A DNA stretch of 8,186 bases from an uncultured Rickettsiales bacterium (GCA_948744995.1 CAPZCD010000048.1:1-8186), one strand, 5' to 3'; counted from the first letter of the stretch, positions 1 to 7,138 are shown. Notes: generated by a model from the letters alone, not told the origin. Made by a program: numbers and translations.

Positions 1-2
1 TA

Positions 3-110
3 TCAGCTAAAAATAAGGATGAAGTTGGGATGAAAAGCGAGGTTGGGGTTATATTTAATTCCATATTACAAAATTTGGAACAATTACTAATCACCTACTC
101 CTTCTCTTAA
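3..110 (+). other. Possible 3' end of a gene entering from the left edge
   Basis: A plus-strand frame is open from the window edge for 35 codons and stops with TAA at 108-110, overlapping the 3' end of rnc by about 20 bp. The translation includes a short imperfect repeat, DEVG followed six residues later by SEVG, which coincides with the repeat at 33-52. Thirty-five codons without a stop is mildly unusual in such AT-rich DNA, but I recognise no domain and cannot see a start. It may be chance or a tail of a convergent neighbour. Confidence 0.2.
33..52 (+). repeat. 20-bp repeat, left copy (inverted relative to 8133-8152)
   Basis: These 20 bases are the exact reverse complement of 8133-8152. 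The element is G-rich on the plus strand (core GCGAGGTTGGGG) in otherwise AT-rich DNA. The match stops abruptly on both sides. An imperfect 10-base half copy lies just upstream at 21-30 (8 of 10 bases shared with 39-48), offset by 18 bp, so the unit may once have been tandem. It lies downstream of rnc. No hairpin is visible within it. Confidence 0.85.
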
Positions 111-762
111 TATTTTCAAGCATCATTTTAGCCAAATGGAATTCAGTTTCCTTTATAGAATTTCCAGTATAGGTTATAGCTTCACAATTTGGTACAGTTA
201 ATTCAATAGTAAACAAATCTGCCTCAGAGCTTAACAAGTTATAGACAGGTAATGTTTTAAAATATTTCTGAGTCCATTCCTGTAGCTCAGTTTTTGGATC
301 AATTGGTACATTATCCGTCCACTCATCAAATCGAGACCAAATTTCCAACACAAATTTCTGTGCCGTTGCAAAATCAGAATCTAAAAAAATAGCGCCTATT
401 ATTGCTTCCAAAACATTTTCGAGATTATTAATATTATCCCTACCACCACAATGCTCCTCACCTTTACTTAATATCATAAAACTGCCAATATTAAGTCCTT
501 TAGCTATAGACGATATGGTTTGTTTCGAAACCAAAAAGGCTTTTCGTTTAGAAAGTTGTCCTTCAGTTTCATTTTTATATCTTTTTATGAGATAATCTAT
601 AATTATGCATGACAATACAGAGTCTCCCAAAAATTCCAGCCGTTCATAATTAAATTTTTTTTGATTTTTATATTGAGACATACTTGGATGGGTTAGTGCT
701 TCTTCCAATAGTTTCTTTTCCTTAAAATTATATCCTATTATTTTTTCCAGTTCTTCAAACAT
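91..762 (-). CDS. rnc: Ribonuclease III
   Basis: Double-strand-specific endoribonuclease for rRNA precursor and mRNA processing, 223 residues, the usual length. The N-terminal catalytic domain carries the signature ERLEFLGDSVL (40-50), giving metal ligands E40, E43 and D47, plus E67 in NETEG. The second metal segment reads ENVLEAIIGAIFLD: E119 matches E. coli E117, but the position of E. coli D114 is N116. As I recall, Rickettsia RNase III also has Asn there. The C-terminal double-stranded RNA-binding domain runs from about 155 (DPKTELQEW) to 219, ending in the SIKETE helix. ATG lies three bases after the glycosylase stop, with no clear Shine-Dalgarno sequence, so translation is probably coupled. 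The stop is TGA. Neither lepB nor era, its common partners, is adjacent. It is the last gene of the minus-strand run; no terminator hairpin is evident in 1-90. Confidence 0.95.
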   Translation of the reverse strand: MFEELEKIIGYNFKEKKLLEEALTHPSMSQYKNQKKFNYERLEFLGDSVLSCIIIDYLIKRYKNETEGQLSKRKAFLVSKQTISSIAKGLNIGSFMILSKGEEHCGGRDNINNLENVLEAIIGAIFLDSDFATAQKFVLEIWSRFDEWTDNVPIDPKTELQEWTQKYFKTLPVYNLLSSEADLFTIELTVPNCEAITYTGNSIKETEFHLAKMMLENIKRRSR

Positions 763-765
763 ATT

Positions 766-1581
766 TTAAAAATTGTCTTTTATATGGTTATAGATAAATA
801 AAATGTCCTCCCAAAAATCCTTTTTCTTAGCCCCATTTTTTAGCAAAAGATATGGAGAATATGTTGCAGTGGACTTTATTTTACCTTCCAGATAACAGTT
901 AGTATATTCAAGTATCTTACCACGTATATTAAAAATGGTCTTATTATCTTCTAAAAATGTTGATACACCATAACTACCACAAAATACTATAAATTTTGGC
1001 TTTATTATACCTATTATTTTTTCAATTAACGGTTTGCAATAGTTTAGTTCTTCTTTTATTGGTTGTCTTCCGCCTGGTAGTCTCCAGAAAAATAAGTTTA
1101 AAAAACAAACATCCTCTTTTTTTCTAAAAACAGAATTCAATACGCTATTTAGTAATTTTTCACTACTACCACCAAAAATTTTACTACAATTATCATCTTC
1201 GGTATTTGGCATATCATTAATTACCAGCAACTGCGAATTAATATCTCCATCTAGCACTATAGTGCTATTGGCAGTTTTTCTAAAATTCTCATAACCATCA
1301 AATTTATTAGCAAAATTTACTATATCCTTAACGTTATTGACCTTATTAGCAAATTCCCTTATTTGCTCGCTATCAAATAATCCTGAATTTGTCTTGCTAA
1401 TACTATTTTGCTGCTTGGCTAAAGCATCTACGACGCTATGTAAATCCTTAGGAGTATGATTAACCTCTTCTGCATCGGACGTATCAATAGTTTTATCATC
1501 AAGACCAATATCCTCACTAAAAAGCTCAGTAATTCCATTGGCTTCGAACCATTCTAATAATATAGCAAGATCTTCTTGCAT
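766..1581 (-). CDS. Divergent family-4-like uracil-DNA glycosylase
   Basis: Member of the uracil-DNA glycosylase superfamily (COG1573 type), predicted to act in base excision of uracil; 271 residues. Residues 1-85 are an acidic, low-conservation extension. The core (about 90-265) aligns without gaps to family 4 motifs: INDMPNTEDD (121-130) where GExPGxxED is usual, a FGG patch at 136-138, LNLFFWRLPGGR (161-172) matching the TNxxxxRPPxNR region, and TYSPYLLLK (240-248) where HPAYLLR is usual. Three motif positions are therefore altered: Gly to Asn and Glu to Asp in motif A (N122, D123), and His to Ser (S242) in motif B. Of the four Fe-S cysteines of thermophile enzymes only C182 seems kept; W166 and Y97 stand where Cys is found in relatives. 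ATG is the first start after an in-frame TAG. It begins 13 bp after ppa. The fold assignment is good; catalytic activity is uncertain. Confidence 0.8.
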   Translation of the reverse strand: MQEDLAILLEWFEANGITELFSEDIGLDDKTIDTSDAEEVNHTPKDLHSVVDALAKQQNSISKTNSGLFDSEQIREFANKVNNVKDIVNFANKFDGYENFRKTANSTIVLDGDINSQLLVINDMPNTEDDNCSKIFGGSSEKLLNSVLNSVFRKKEDVCFLNLFFWRLPGGRQPIKEELNYCKPLIEKIIGIIKPKFIVFCGSYGVSTFLEDNKTIFNIRGKILEYTNCYLEGKIKSTATYSPYLLLKNGAKKKDFWEDILFIYNHIKDNF

Positions 1582-1594
1582 AGCAGCATGCCTG

Positions 1595-2131
1595 TTAGTT
1601 AGCTATTTCAACTCTCTTAACTGCCTCCATAATTTTAACTTTAGCTTCAGTAGAGTTTTTAAAGCCGGAAACTTTTACCCATTTACCTTTTTCAAGATCT
1701 TTATAATGTTCAAAAAAATGTTTAATTTTATTTAATAAAATCTCAGGTACGTCATCAATTTCGTTTAATATTGAATACTCACTATTCATTTTTTCATGTG
1801 GTACTGCAATAATCTTTTCATCACCGCCTTTTTCATCCTCCATCAGTAAAACACCTATAGGTTTACAAGGAATTACACAACCACTATCTATGGGATATTC
1901 CGAAATAACAAGTACATCTATAGGATCTCCATCATCCGAAAGGGTATTGGGAATAAAACCATAGTTACATGGATAACGCATAGGCGTAGCTATGAAACGA
2001 TCAACAAAAAGAGCTCCGCTCTCCTTATCAAGTTCATATTTAATTGGTTGACTGGAATTTGCTGAAACCTCTATGATAACATTAACATTATCGGGAACAT
2101 TTTTCCCAGTTTTTATATTTTTAATTAACAT
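1595..2131 (-). CDS. ppa: Inorganic pyrophosphatase (family I, soluble)
   Basis: Hydrolyses the pyrophosphate released by nucleic acid and aminoacyl-tRNA synthesis to phosphate in the cytoplasm, pulling those reactions forward. At 178 residues it is the normal bacterial length, and the active site looks complete against the E. coli enzyme: E21, K31, R45, the NYGFIP segment (56-61), the signature DGDPID (67-72) supplying D67, D69 and D72, then D99, D104, K106 and the Y143-K144 pair. The ATG has only a weak AGG about ten bases upstream. It lies 35 bp after sppA and 13 bp before the glycosylase gene on the same strand, consistent with a shared transcript; the grouping with rpsA and sppA probably reflects co-expression rather than a pathway. 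Confidence 0.97.
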   Translation of the reverse strand: MLIKNIKTGKNVPDNVNVIIEVSANSSQPIKYELDKESGALFVDRFIATPMRYPCNYGFIPNTLSDDGDPIDVLVISEYPIDSGCVIPCKPIGVLLMEDEKGGDEKIIAVPHEKMNSEYSILNEIDDVPEILLNKIKHFFEHYKDLEKGKWVKVSGFKNSTEAKVKIMEAVKRVEIAN

Positions 2132-2166
2132 ATAATAACCTAAAATAATTAGTAAATAAACATATT

Positions 2167-3072
2167 TTATCTATAAATAGCCATAATATTTGTTTTGTTC
2201 CTGAACAATCTATTAGCTATAGAACCAAACAATTTTTTTCTTATAGAAGATAAAAAACCACCTTCATCATCACTGATGTCAAAATTAACTATCTCTACCT
2301 TATTCATATCTATATCGTTATCTTTAAGATATTCTACAGCTTCACCCTCGCCACCTATCTTATCAATTAGGCCAAATTCCAGAGCCTGTCTGCCAGTATA
2401 AACTTGTCCGTTCGCTATCTCTTGCGCTTCAATAGCCTTTATCTTTCTTCTCTCAATAAAAATACTCAGAAAATAATCATATATGTCTTCTATAAGTTGA
2501 TTCGTTACCATTTCAACATCTGGTGTTATTTTTTCAAACATATTAGGAGCTGCTTTTAGAGGGGAACTCTTGAAATTCATAAATTTAACTCCAACCTTAT
2601 CAGCCAGTTCTGTAACTTCCTCTGTTTGTAGTATAACGCCTATTGAACCCACAAGACTAGTATTTCCAGCTACTATATAATCACTAGCCATAGCCACCAT
2701 ATAGGCACCGGATGTACCGTAGCCATTTATAACCGAAACAACCGGTTTATTTTTTGCTAAATTTCTGAAAAATAGATAGAGTTTTTCACTAGCTAAAACT
2801 TCTCCACCTGGAGAATCTATATCAAGTATAACGCCTATAACCTCTTTTTTTTCAAGTTCCTTCAATCTCTTATCGGAAAAACTATCGGCTCTTATCATAT
2901 CTTCTACAGATACTCTGGCAACATATCCTTTTTTAAGATTTGTTTTTCTCTTGCTAAAAAGACTTTCTGCTGAAACAAATATAACCGACATCAGGCAAAA
3001 AAATGTTATAATTCTCCACCTTAAAATCTTTTTCTTAAAATCCTGAATAGCTACAAAATCATCATTTTTCAT
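2167..3072 (-). CDS. sppA: Membrane-anchored signal peptide peptidase SppA (short form)
   Basis: Serine protease of the S49 family that degrades signal peptides left in the membrane after protein export. The 301-residue length is that of the short, single-domain form rather than the double-length E. coli protein. A basic N-terminus (KKK, R18, R20) precedes one hydrophobic segment at about 20-36, an uncleaved anchor placing the protease domain outside the cytoplasm. DIDSPGG (84-90) is the family motif. The Ser-Lys dyad is S121 in GTSGAYM and K173 in SSPLKAA; VGSIGVI (141-147) is also typical. The C-terminus is basic. The start lies 44 bp after rpsA, immediately behind a strong hairpin (3083-3106) and with no Shine-Dalgarno sequence. 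In many alphaproteobacteria ihfB stands between rpsA and sppA; it is absent here. Confidence 0.95.
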   Translation of the reverse strand: MKNDDFVAIQDFKKKILRWRIITFFCLMSVIFVSAESLFSKRKTNLKKGYVARVSVEDMIRADSFSDKRLKELEKKEVIGVILDIDSPGGEVLASEKLYLFFRNLAKNKPVVSVINGYGTSGAYMVAMASDYIVAGNTSLVGSIGVILQTEEVTELADKVGVKFMNFKSSPLKAAPNMFEKITPDVEMVTNQLIEDIYDYFLSIFIERRKIKAIEAQEIANGQVYTGRQALEFGLIDKIGGEGEAVEYLKDNDIDMNKVEIVNFDISDDEGGFLSSIRKKLFGSIANRLFRNKTNIMAIYR

Positions 3073-3082
3073 AATTACGAAA

Positions 3083-3106
3083 GCTACGCGAAAAAAATCG
3101 CGTAGC
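3083..3106 (-). promoter_or_regulatory. GC-rich hairpin between rpsA and sppA
   Basis: A perfect 9-bp stem (3083-3091 with 3098-3106; GCTACGCGA with TCGCGTAGC) encloses a six-base loop that reads T6 on the minus strand. It stands 10 bp after the rpsA stop and ends 10 bp before the sppA ATG. On the minus strand the stem is followed only by TTTCGTAATT, a weak U-tract, so it is more likely a leaky terminator, RNA-end stabiliser or translation control element than a strong terminator. The opposite direction has a T6 run, but six bases removed from the stem and with no gene needing it. Confidence 0.7.
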
Positions 3107-3116
3107 GAACCCTTTT

Positions 3117-4814
3117 TTAGTATTTATTAAACATGTTACCAAATACGCTACCAAGCGTTGTACTTGTATCCGTATTCATATATTGTTCAATGTCAAACTC
3201 TTCATCCTCTTCTTCTTGAGGGTTGTTTTTATCAACATCATCAAGACTTTTAATTGCAAGCATCAGCTTTCCAGTTTTAGGATCGAAACTTATAACATTA
3301 ACATCAATCTTATCACCAATTTTAAAGGAATCAGTTTTTTGTTCCTTTTTCTCAGATGAAACATCTATTCGCTTTATGATACCTTTCAGACCCAGATCTA
3401 TTTCAACCTCCATAAAGTCTCTTCTTACATTTTTTACAACACAAGGGGTTCTATAGCCACGAACCAGCTTTTGTATATCTTTCTTAAAGTCTTCACCAGC
3501 CATTTGCTTAACACCCAGTGAAATTCTTTCCTGCTCGTAGTTTATAGCAAGCAACATTACTGTTATCTTTTCATTCCTCTTATAATTTTTAATAGCTTCT
3601 TTTCCTTCCGGATCATTCCAATCCAGATCTGACATATGTACTAAGCCATCTATACCGGAATCAAATTCAACAAATAAACCAAAATCAGTTGTATTTTTAA
3701 TTGTGCCTTCAACTATATCACCAACTTCATGCTTATCTGCGAATTCTTTCCAAGGATTATCTTTACATTGTTTCATACCAAGAGAAATTCGGTGATGTTC
3801 CGTACTAATATCAAGAATCATAACTTCAACTTCCTGACCCATTGTAAACATTTTTGCTGGGGATACATTATTCTTTAACCAACTTATCTCTGATATATGC
3901 ACGAGACCCTCAATACCATTTTCTATTTCAACAAATACACCATATTGTGCTATATTTGTCACATGACCCTTAACTATAGAGTTTACTGGATATTTTTGTT
4001 CTATGGTTTCCCAAGGATTTTCCTGTAGCTGTTTCATACCCAAAGAAACTTTTTTAGTTTCTTCATCATATTTTATAACTTGAACTTCAACCTCCTGGCC
4101 TATTTTTAATAGTTCAGATGGGTGTCTAACTCTACACCATGATATATCCGTTAAATGTAATAAACCATCGAAGCTACCAAAATCAACAAATGCACCATAA
4201 TCGGTTATGTTTTTAATGATACCTTTCATAACGTCATTAACCTTGATTTTAGAAAGTATTTCTTCTCTTTCTTTACTCCTCTGTTCATCTAAAATAGCGC
4301 GCCTTGAAACAACCACATTGCCCCTAGCATCATCTATCTTTAGAACCATAAATTGTTCGCTTTTACCAACAAAACTCTCCGTATTCGCTAATATAGCCGT
4401 ATCAACTTGACTTTTAGGAAGGAAGGCAATTATATCACCTATTTCCACTGCAAAACCGCCTTTAACTTTACCAAGCATTTTACCGTCAACCGTTTTGTTT
4501 TCCGTCAGGCATTTTTTCAAATTATTCCAACCTTGATATTTCCTTGCATCTTCCCTACTTACAATTAACTCACCTTTTTTATTCTCAACTTTCTCTATGT
4601 ATACCTCAACTGTATCACCAACTTCAATTTTTTCATCACCAAATTCCGAAAGTGGAACATAACCAACCGTTTTTCCACCAATATCAACCGTAACTGTTTT
4701 ATTATCTATATCTATAACAGTTCCAGATGCTATATCTCCTTCATTATAAGTAATTATATCCGAATCATACTGGTCTAATAACTTCTCAAAATCTTCAAAA
4801 TCAAACTCTATCAT
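3117..4814 (-). CDS. rpsA: 30S ribosomal protein S1
   Basis: RNA-binding protein of the small ribosomal subunit that captures mRNAs with weak or absent Shine-Dalgarno sequences and unfolds their leaders. The 565 residues are full length for alphaproteobacteria. Six S1 (OB-fold) domains can be read at about 25-87, 107-172, 193-261, 278-348, 365-435 and 453-522. Domains 3-5 are the most canonical, each with the pattern xxxYGxFVxxxxGxxGLxHxSxxxW (for example ITDYGAFVDFG at 203-213). Domains 1, 2 and 6 are divergent, as usual for the ribosome-binding and C-terminal repeats. An acidic linker (EEEDEEFD) leads to a hydrophobic C-terminal tail ending in TTLGSVFGNMF. The upstream 69-bp gap to cmk carries a hairpin and no recognisable Shine-Dalgarno sequence. 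The cmk-rpsA pairing is conserved across Proteobacteria. Confidence 0.97.
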   Translation of the reverse strand: MIEFDFEDFEKLLDQYDSDIITYNEGDIASGTVIDIDNKTVTVDIGGKTVGYVPLSEFGDEKIEVGDTVEVYIEKVENKKGELIVSREDARKYQGWNNLKKCLTENKTVDGKMLGKVKGGFAVEIGDIIAFLPKSQVDTAILANTESFVGKSEQFMVLKIDDARGNVVVSRRAILDEQRSKEREEILSKIKVNDVMKGIIKNITDYGAFVDFGSFDGLLHLTDISWCRVRHPSELLKIGQEVEVQVIKYDEETKKVSLGMKQLQENPWETIEQKYPVNSIVKGHVTNIAQYGVFVEIENGIEGLVHISEISWLKNNVSPAKMFTMGQEVEVMILDISTEHHRISLGMKQCKDNPWKEFADKHEVGDIVEGTIKNTTDFGLFVEFDSGIDGLVHMSDLDWNDPEGKEAIKNYKRNEKITVMLLAINYEQERISLGVKQMAGEDFKKDIQKLVRGYRTPCVVKNVRRDFMEVEIDLGLKGIIKRIDVSSEKKEQKTDSFKIGDKIDVNVISFDPKTGKLMLAIKSLDDVDKNNPQEEEDEEFDIEQYMNTDTSTTLGSVFGNMFNKY

Positions 4815-4853
4815 TTTAAAATTTACAGGGCAGTTAATAAAATAACAAAAACC

Positions 4854-4879
4854 TATAGAAACCCCTTAATATTTCTATA
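4854..4879 (-). promoter_or_regulatory. Hairpin in the cmk-rpsA gap
   Basis: A perfect 8-bp inverted repeat (4854-4861 with 4872-4879; TATAGAAA with TTTCTATA) surrounds a ten-base loop containing GGGG on the minus strand. Downstream on the minus strand lies GGTTTTTGTTATTTT. It sits between the cmk stop and the rpsA start and could attenuate transcription into rpsA or act in the rpsA leader. The stem is AT-rich, so stability is modest. Confidence 0.4.
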
Positions 4880-4883
4880 ATTG

Positions 4884-5507
4884 TTAAAACTTAATAAAGG
4901 ATAAAACATATTCAAAAACCTGATCTTTGTCCATTTTAGTCGTATCAACTTCGATAGCACCATCAGCCTTCTTTAAAGGAGAATTAGTTCTCTCTTTATC
5001 ACTTTTATCTCTAGCTAATAGTTTAGATAAAATTTCGTTATAGTCAACTTTAAAACCTTTTTCTAGCATTTCTTTGTGTCTTCTTCTAGCTCTCTCCTCA
5101 ACGTCAGCTACTATGAAGAACTTGAAACTAGCATCAGGACAAATTACGGTTCCAATATCCCGCCCGTCTAGAACGGAACCACCAACTTGATAGGCAAAAT
5201 TGTGTTGATATTGGAAAAGAAAATCTCTAACTTCCTGTATAACTGACACTTTTGATGCAACATTACCAACATTCTCCGTATATAAATCCGGATTTTCTAA
5301 ATCAGAAAAATCTACATATTTTAATATGTTTATAACCTCATTTTTGTCGCTAAAGCTAGATTTGCCATCTTGCATCATTTTTAATGCTACCGATCTATAT
5401 AATCCGCCGGTGTTTAGATAAGGTAGATTAAAATGTTTTGCTAATTTTTTTGCTAAAGTGCCTTTGCCGGAGGCGGTTGGTCCGTCGATTGCGATTATTT
5501 TATTCAT
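4884..5507 (-). CDS. cmk: Cytidylate kinase
   Basis: Cytoplasmic nucleoside monophosphate kinase that phosphorylates CMP and dCMP with ATP, feeding CTP and dCTP pools. At 207 residues it is the compact bacterial form. The P-loop is GPTASGKGT (9-17, K15). NTGGLYR (32-38) and the central region around 77-100 (TENVGNVASKV, then VRDFL) match the CMP-binding part. LDGRDIGT (113-120) is the family signature, ARRRHKEM (140-147) the arginine-rich lid, and ARDKSDKERTNSPL (165-178) the conserved C-terminal stretch. It is the first gene of the minus-strand run; a strong promoter lies about 16 bases upstream of the ATG, so the leader is very short. No Shine-Dalgarno sequence is evident (AAAGAAA only). 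The next gene is rpsA, its classical partner; aroA, often upstream in relatives, is not adjacent. Confidence 0.97.
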   Translation of the reverse strand: MNKIIAIDGPTASGKGTLAKKLAKHFNLPYLNTGGLYRSVALKMMQDGKSSFSDKNEVINILKYVDFSDLENPDLYTENVGNVASKVSVIQEVRDFLFQYQHNFAYQVGGSVLDGRDIGTVICPDASFKFFIVADVEERARRRHKEMLEKGFKVDYNEILSKLLARDKSDKERTNSPLKKADGAIEVDTTKMDKDQVFEYVLSFIKF

Positions 5508-5522
5508 AAATAGTTTCTTTTG

Positions 5523-5550
5523 ATTTTATGAAAGTTGTTTTTTTTGTCAA
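5523..5550 (-). promoter_or_regulatory. Sigma70-type promoter of the cmk-rpsA-sppA run
   Basis: On the minus strand a consensus -35 box TTGACA (5550-5545) is followed after 16 bp by TAAAAT (5528-5523), five of six matches to the -10 consensus. Transcription should start near 5516, leaving only about nine bases before the cmk ATG at 5507. The box quality and position directly upstream of the first gene of a six-gene block make this the best promoter in the window. Confidence 0.75.
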
Positions 5551-5619
5551 ATGTTTGTGGGATTTCACTATAGGTTTATTAAATTTTTTATATCACAACT
5601 GCAAAAATTAAATAACATC

Positions 5620-5633
5620 TGAAGCAAGCTTCA
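5620..5633. promoter_or_regulatory. 14-bp palindrome in the cmk/murF divergent region
   Basis: TGAAGC, two bases, then GCTTCA form a perfect dyad. The two-base centre is too tight for an RNA hairpin, so a dimeric DNA-binding protein site is more plausible. It lies about 72 bp upstream of the murF GTG and about 70 bp behind the cmk -35 box. No regulator gene is present in the window. A dyad of this length can arise by chance. Confidence 0.3.
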
Positions 5634-5649
5634 ATATTGAAATTAAACA

Positions 5650-5678
5650 TTTTAACTATATCTTTCCTAGCATATTAT
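5650..5678 (+). promoter_or_regulatory. Weak candidate promoter for murF
   Basis: TATTAT (5673-5678) matches five of six -10 positions, with TTTAAC (5650-5655) 17 bp upstream as a poor -35. A second option is TTGAAA (5637-5642) with TATATC (5657-5662), which has a short 14-bp spacer. The region is so AT-rich that such boxes are expected by chance; a promoter is needed here because murF has a divergent neighbour. Confidence 0.25.
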
Positions 5679-5690
5679 TATTAATACATG

Positions 5691-5695
5691 AAAGG
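5691..5695 (+). promoter_or_regulatory. Ribosome binding site setting the murF GTG start
   Basis: AAAGG sits nine bases before GTG at 5705. The nearby ATG at 5688 opens a frame that stops after two further codons, so the GTG is favoured. This is the clearest Shine-Dalgarno sequence attached to a recognised gene in the window. Confidence 0.6.
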
Positions 5696-5704
5696 TTAAT
5701 ATCA

Positions 5705-7138
5705 GTGCTCTATAACAAAAATGACTTAAAAACAGCCTTAGAATCAGAAGTTATCTACCTGGACGACAACTACAATTATCAAATAGATCACGTTGTTTTT
5801 GATAATCGAGAAGTTAAAGAAAACACACTATTTATAGCCAGAAAAGGAGAAAGGACTGATGGACATAGATTTATAGCGGATGCATTAAAATTAAGAGAGG
5901 ACACTATAGTTCTAGCTGAACGTTTACCGGAAGACGTTAAAAAAAACAACAGAATAATTCTCGTAAAAAGTACCGACAGGGCGTTTGAAAAATTGGCAAT
6001 TTTTGCAAGAAGCAGATTAAAATATCCGGCTATCGGTATAACCGGCAGTATAGGTAAAACCGGAACAAAAGACCTATTTTACAATTGCTTATCAAAATTT
6101 GGTAAAAGTCATTGCAACGAACAAAGCTTTAATAACTATACAGGAGTATTGGTAACTCTAGCAAATACACCTGCTGACACTCAATATCCCATATATGAAA
6201 TGGGGATGAATGCTAAAGGTGAGATGGATATCATTGAAGGCTTTATCAAACCGGAAATATCTGTTATTTTAAATGTAAAACAAGCCCATTTCGGTTGCTT
6301 TTCATCTGAAGAAGAAATAGCTATAGAAAAGTCAAAAATTATGGGAGAAAGTACAAAAGTTGTAGTTTTAAACAAAGACAACAAATGGTATGAATTTTTA
6401 TATAAAATAGCGTCAAAAAAGAACATAAAAATCATATCTTTCGGTACCGAACCAAAGGACACCGAAGTATCGCTACTAGGACATAAAGTTGACGGTAATG
6501 TAGCCTTGGTTAAATATCTGGTAGATGGTAAAACCTATGAAAAAGTTTTTAAAAATATTGACTATAATTTGGCCTATAACGCACAGGCATTATTGTGTGT
6601 AGCTCAGTATCTTGGTTTATCCATAGACAAGATATTAGATGTTGTAGCTGATACTGATACAACTAGAGGTAGAAATAATATAGAATATGCAAACTATCAA
6701 AAAGATGGTAAAAATATAAACTTAACCATAATAAATGGCGCTTATAATGCTGTAAATCCGGATGTTTTCGTGAGTGGGCTAAGGCTTATGGATAATGTAT
6801 ATAAACAGGGGAAAAACAAACGAAAAGTTTGTATTTGGGGAGACATACTGGAAGCTGGTAGTAAAAGTCAAGAATTTCATATTGGTCTTGGAAAACATTT
6901 AGTTGATAGCAAAATAGATTTACTGTTAACGGTGGGACAATATATGAATCAGTTGAGTGACACCCTAGAAGATTCTGCTATAACTAGGGTTAAGTTTGAT
7001 GCGATAGAGGATATGGTTGCTAATGTTAAATCATATTTGGAAGATGGTGATTTAGTTTTTATTAAAAGTTCTAAGGGAATTAAAACATATAAGGTCTTGA
7101 ATTCCTTGGTGGAAAATGAAATGAAATTGTTTGTTTAG
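5705..7138 (+). CDS. murF: UDP-N-acetylmuramoyl-tripeptide--D-alanyl-D-alanine ligase (MurF-like)
   Basis: Cytoplasmic Mur ligase that adds D-Ala-D-Ala to the UDP-MurNAc tripeptide using ATP, the last cytoplasmic peptide-stem step of peptidoglycan synthesis; 477 residues, full length. The N-terminal substrate domain carries FDNREVKENTLFIARKGER (32-50), the counterpart of TDTRxxxxGxLFVAxKGER in MurF. The ATPase domain has P-loop GSIGKT (114-119, K118), NNYTGVLVTL (143-152), EMGMN (165-169), the NVKQAHFGCF stretch (190-199) with H195, and EKSKI (208-212) where the carbamylated Lys of Mur ligases is expected. The C-terminal domain has WGDILEAG (378-385) and IKSSKGIK (453-460) where LVKGSxxxxM is usual. 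The YNANP motif reads YNAVNP (347-352), one residue longer. Several motifs are thus atypical, but the domain order is intact. It begins with GTG, is transcribed away from cmk and converges on the next gene. No other dcw-cluster gene is nearby. Confidence 0.9.
   Translation: MLYNKNDLKTALESEVIYLDDNYNYQIDHVVFDNREVKENTLFIARKGERTDGHRFIADALKLREDTIVLAERLPEDVKKNNRIILVKSTDRAFEKLAIFARSRLKYPAIGITGSIGKTGTKDLFYNCLSKFGKSHCNEQSFNNYTGVLVTLANTPADTQYPIYEMGMNAKGEMDIIEGFIKPEISVILNVKQAHFGCFSSEEEIAIEKSKIMGESTKVVVLNKDNKWYEFLYKIASKKNIKIISFGTEPKDTEVSLLGHKVDGNVALVKYLVDGKTYEKVFKNIDYNLAYNAQALLCVAQYLGLSIDKILDVVADTDTTRGRNNIEYANYQKDGKNINLTIINGAYNAVNPDVFVSGLRLMDNVYKQGKNKRKVCIWGDILEAGSKSQEFHIGLGKHLVDSKIDLLLTVGQYMNQLSDTLEDSAITRVKFDAIEDMVANVKSYLEDGDLVFIKSSKGIKTYKVLNSLVENEMKLFV

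Noticed and set aside
1538..1735. Plus-strand open frame of 65 codons
   Set aside because: It lies antisense across the end of ppa and start of the glycosylase gene, both well supported by motifs; its translation shows no domain.
2195..2401. Plus-strand open frame inside sppA
   Set aside because: Antisense shadow of a gene with a complete Ser-Lys dyad; serine/leucine-rich translation typical of antisense frames.
3223..4410. Two plus-strand open frames (3223-3456 and 4207-4410) inside rpsA
   Set aside because: Both are antisense to clear S1 domains and show no recognisable features.
6181..6462. Minus-strand open frame of 93 codons inside murF
   Set aside because: Antisense to conserved Mur ligase motifs (EMGMN, EKSKI); no start context or domain.
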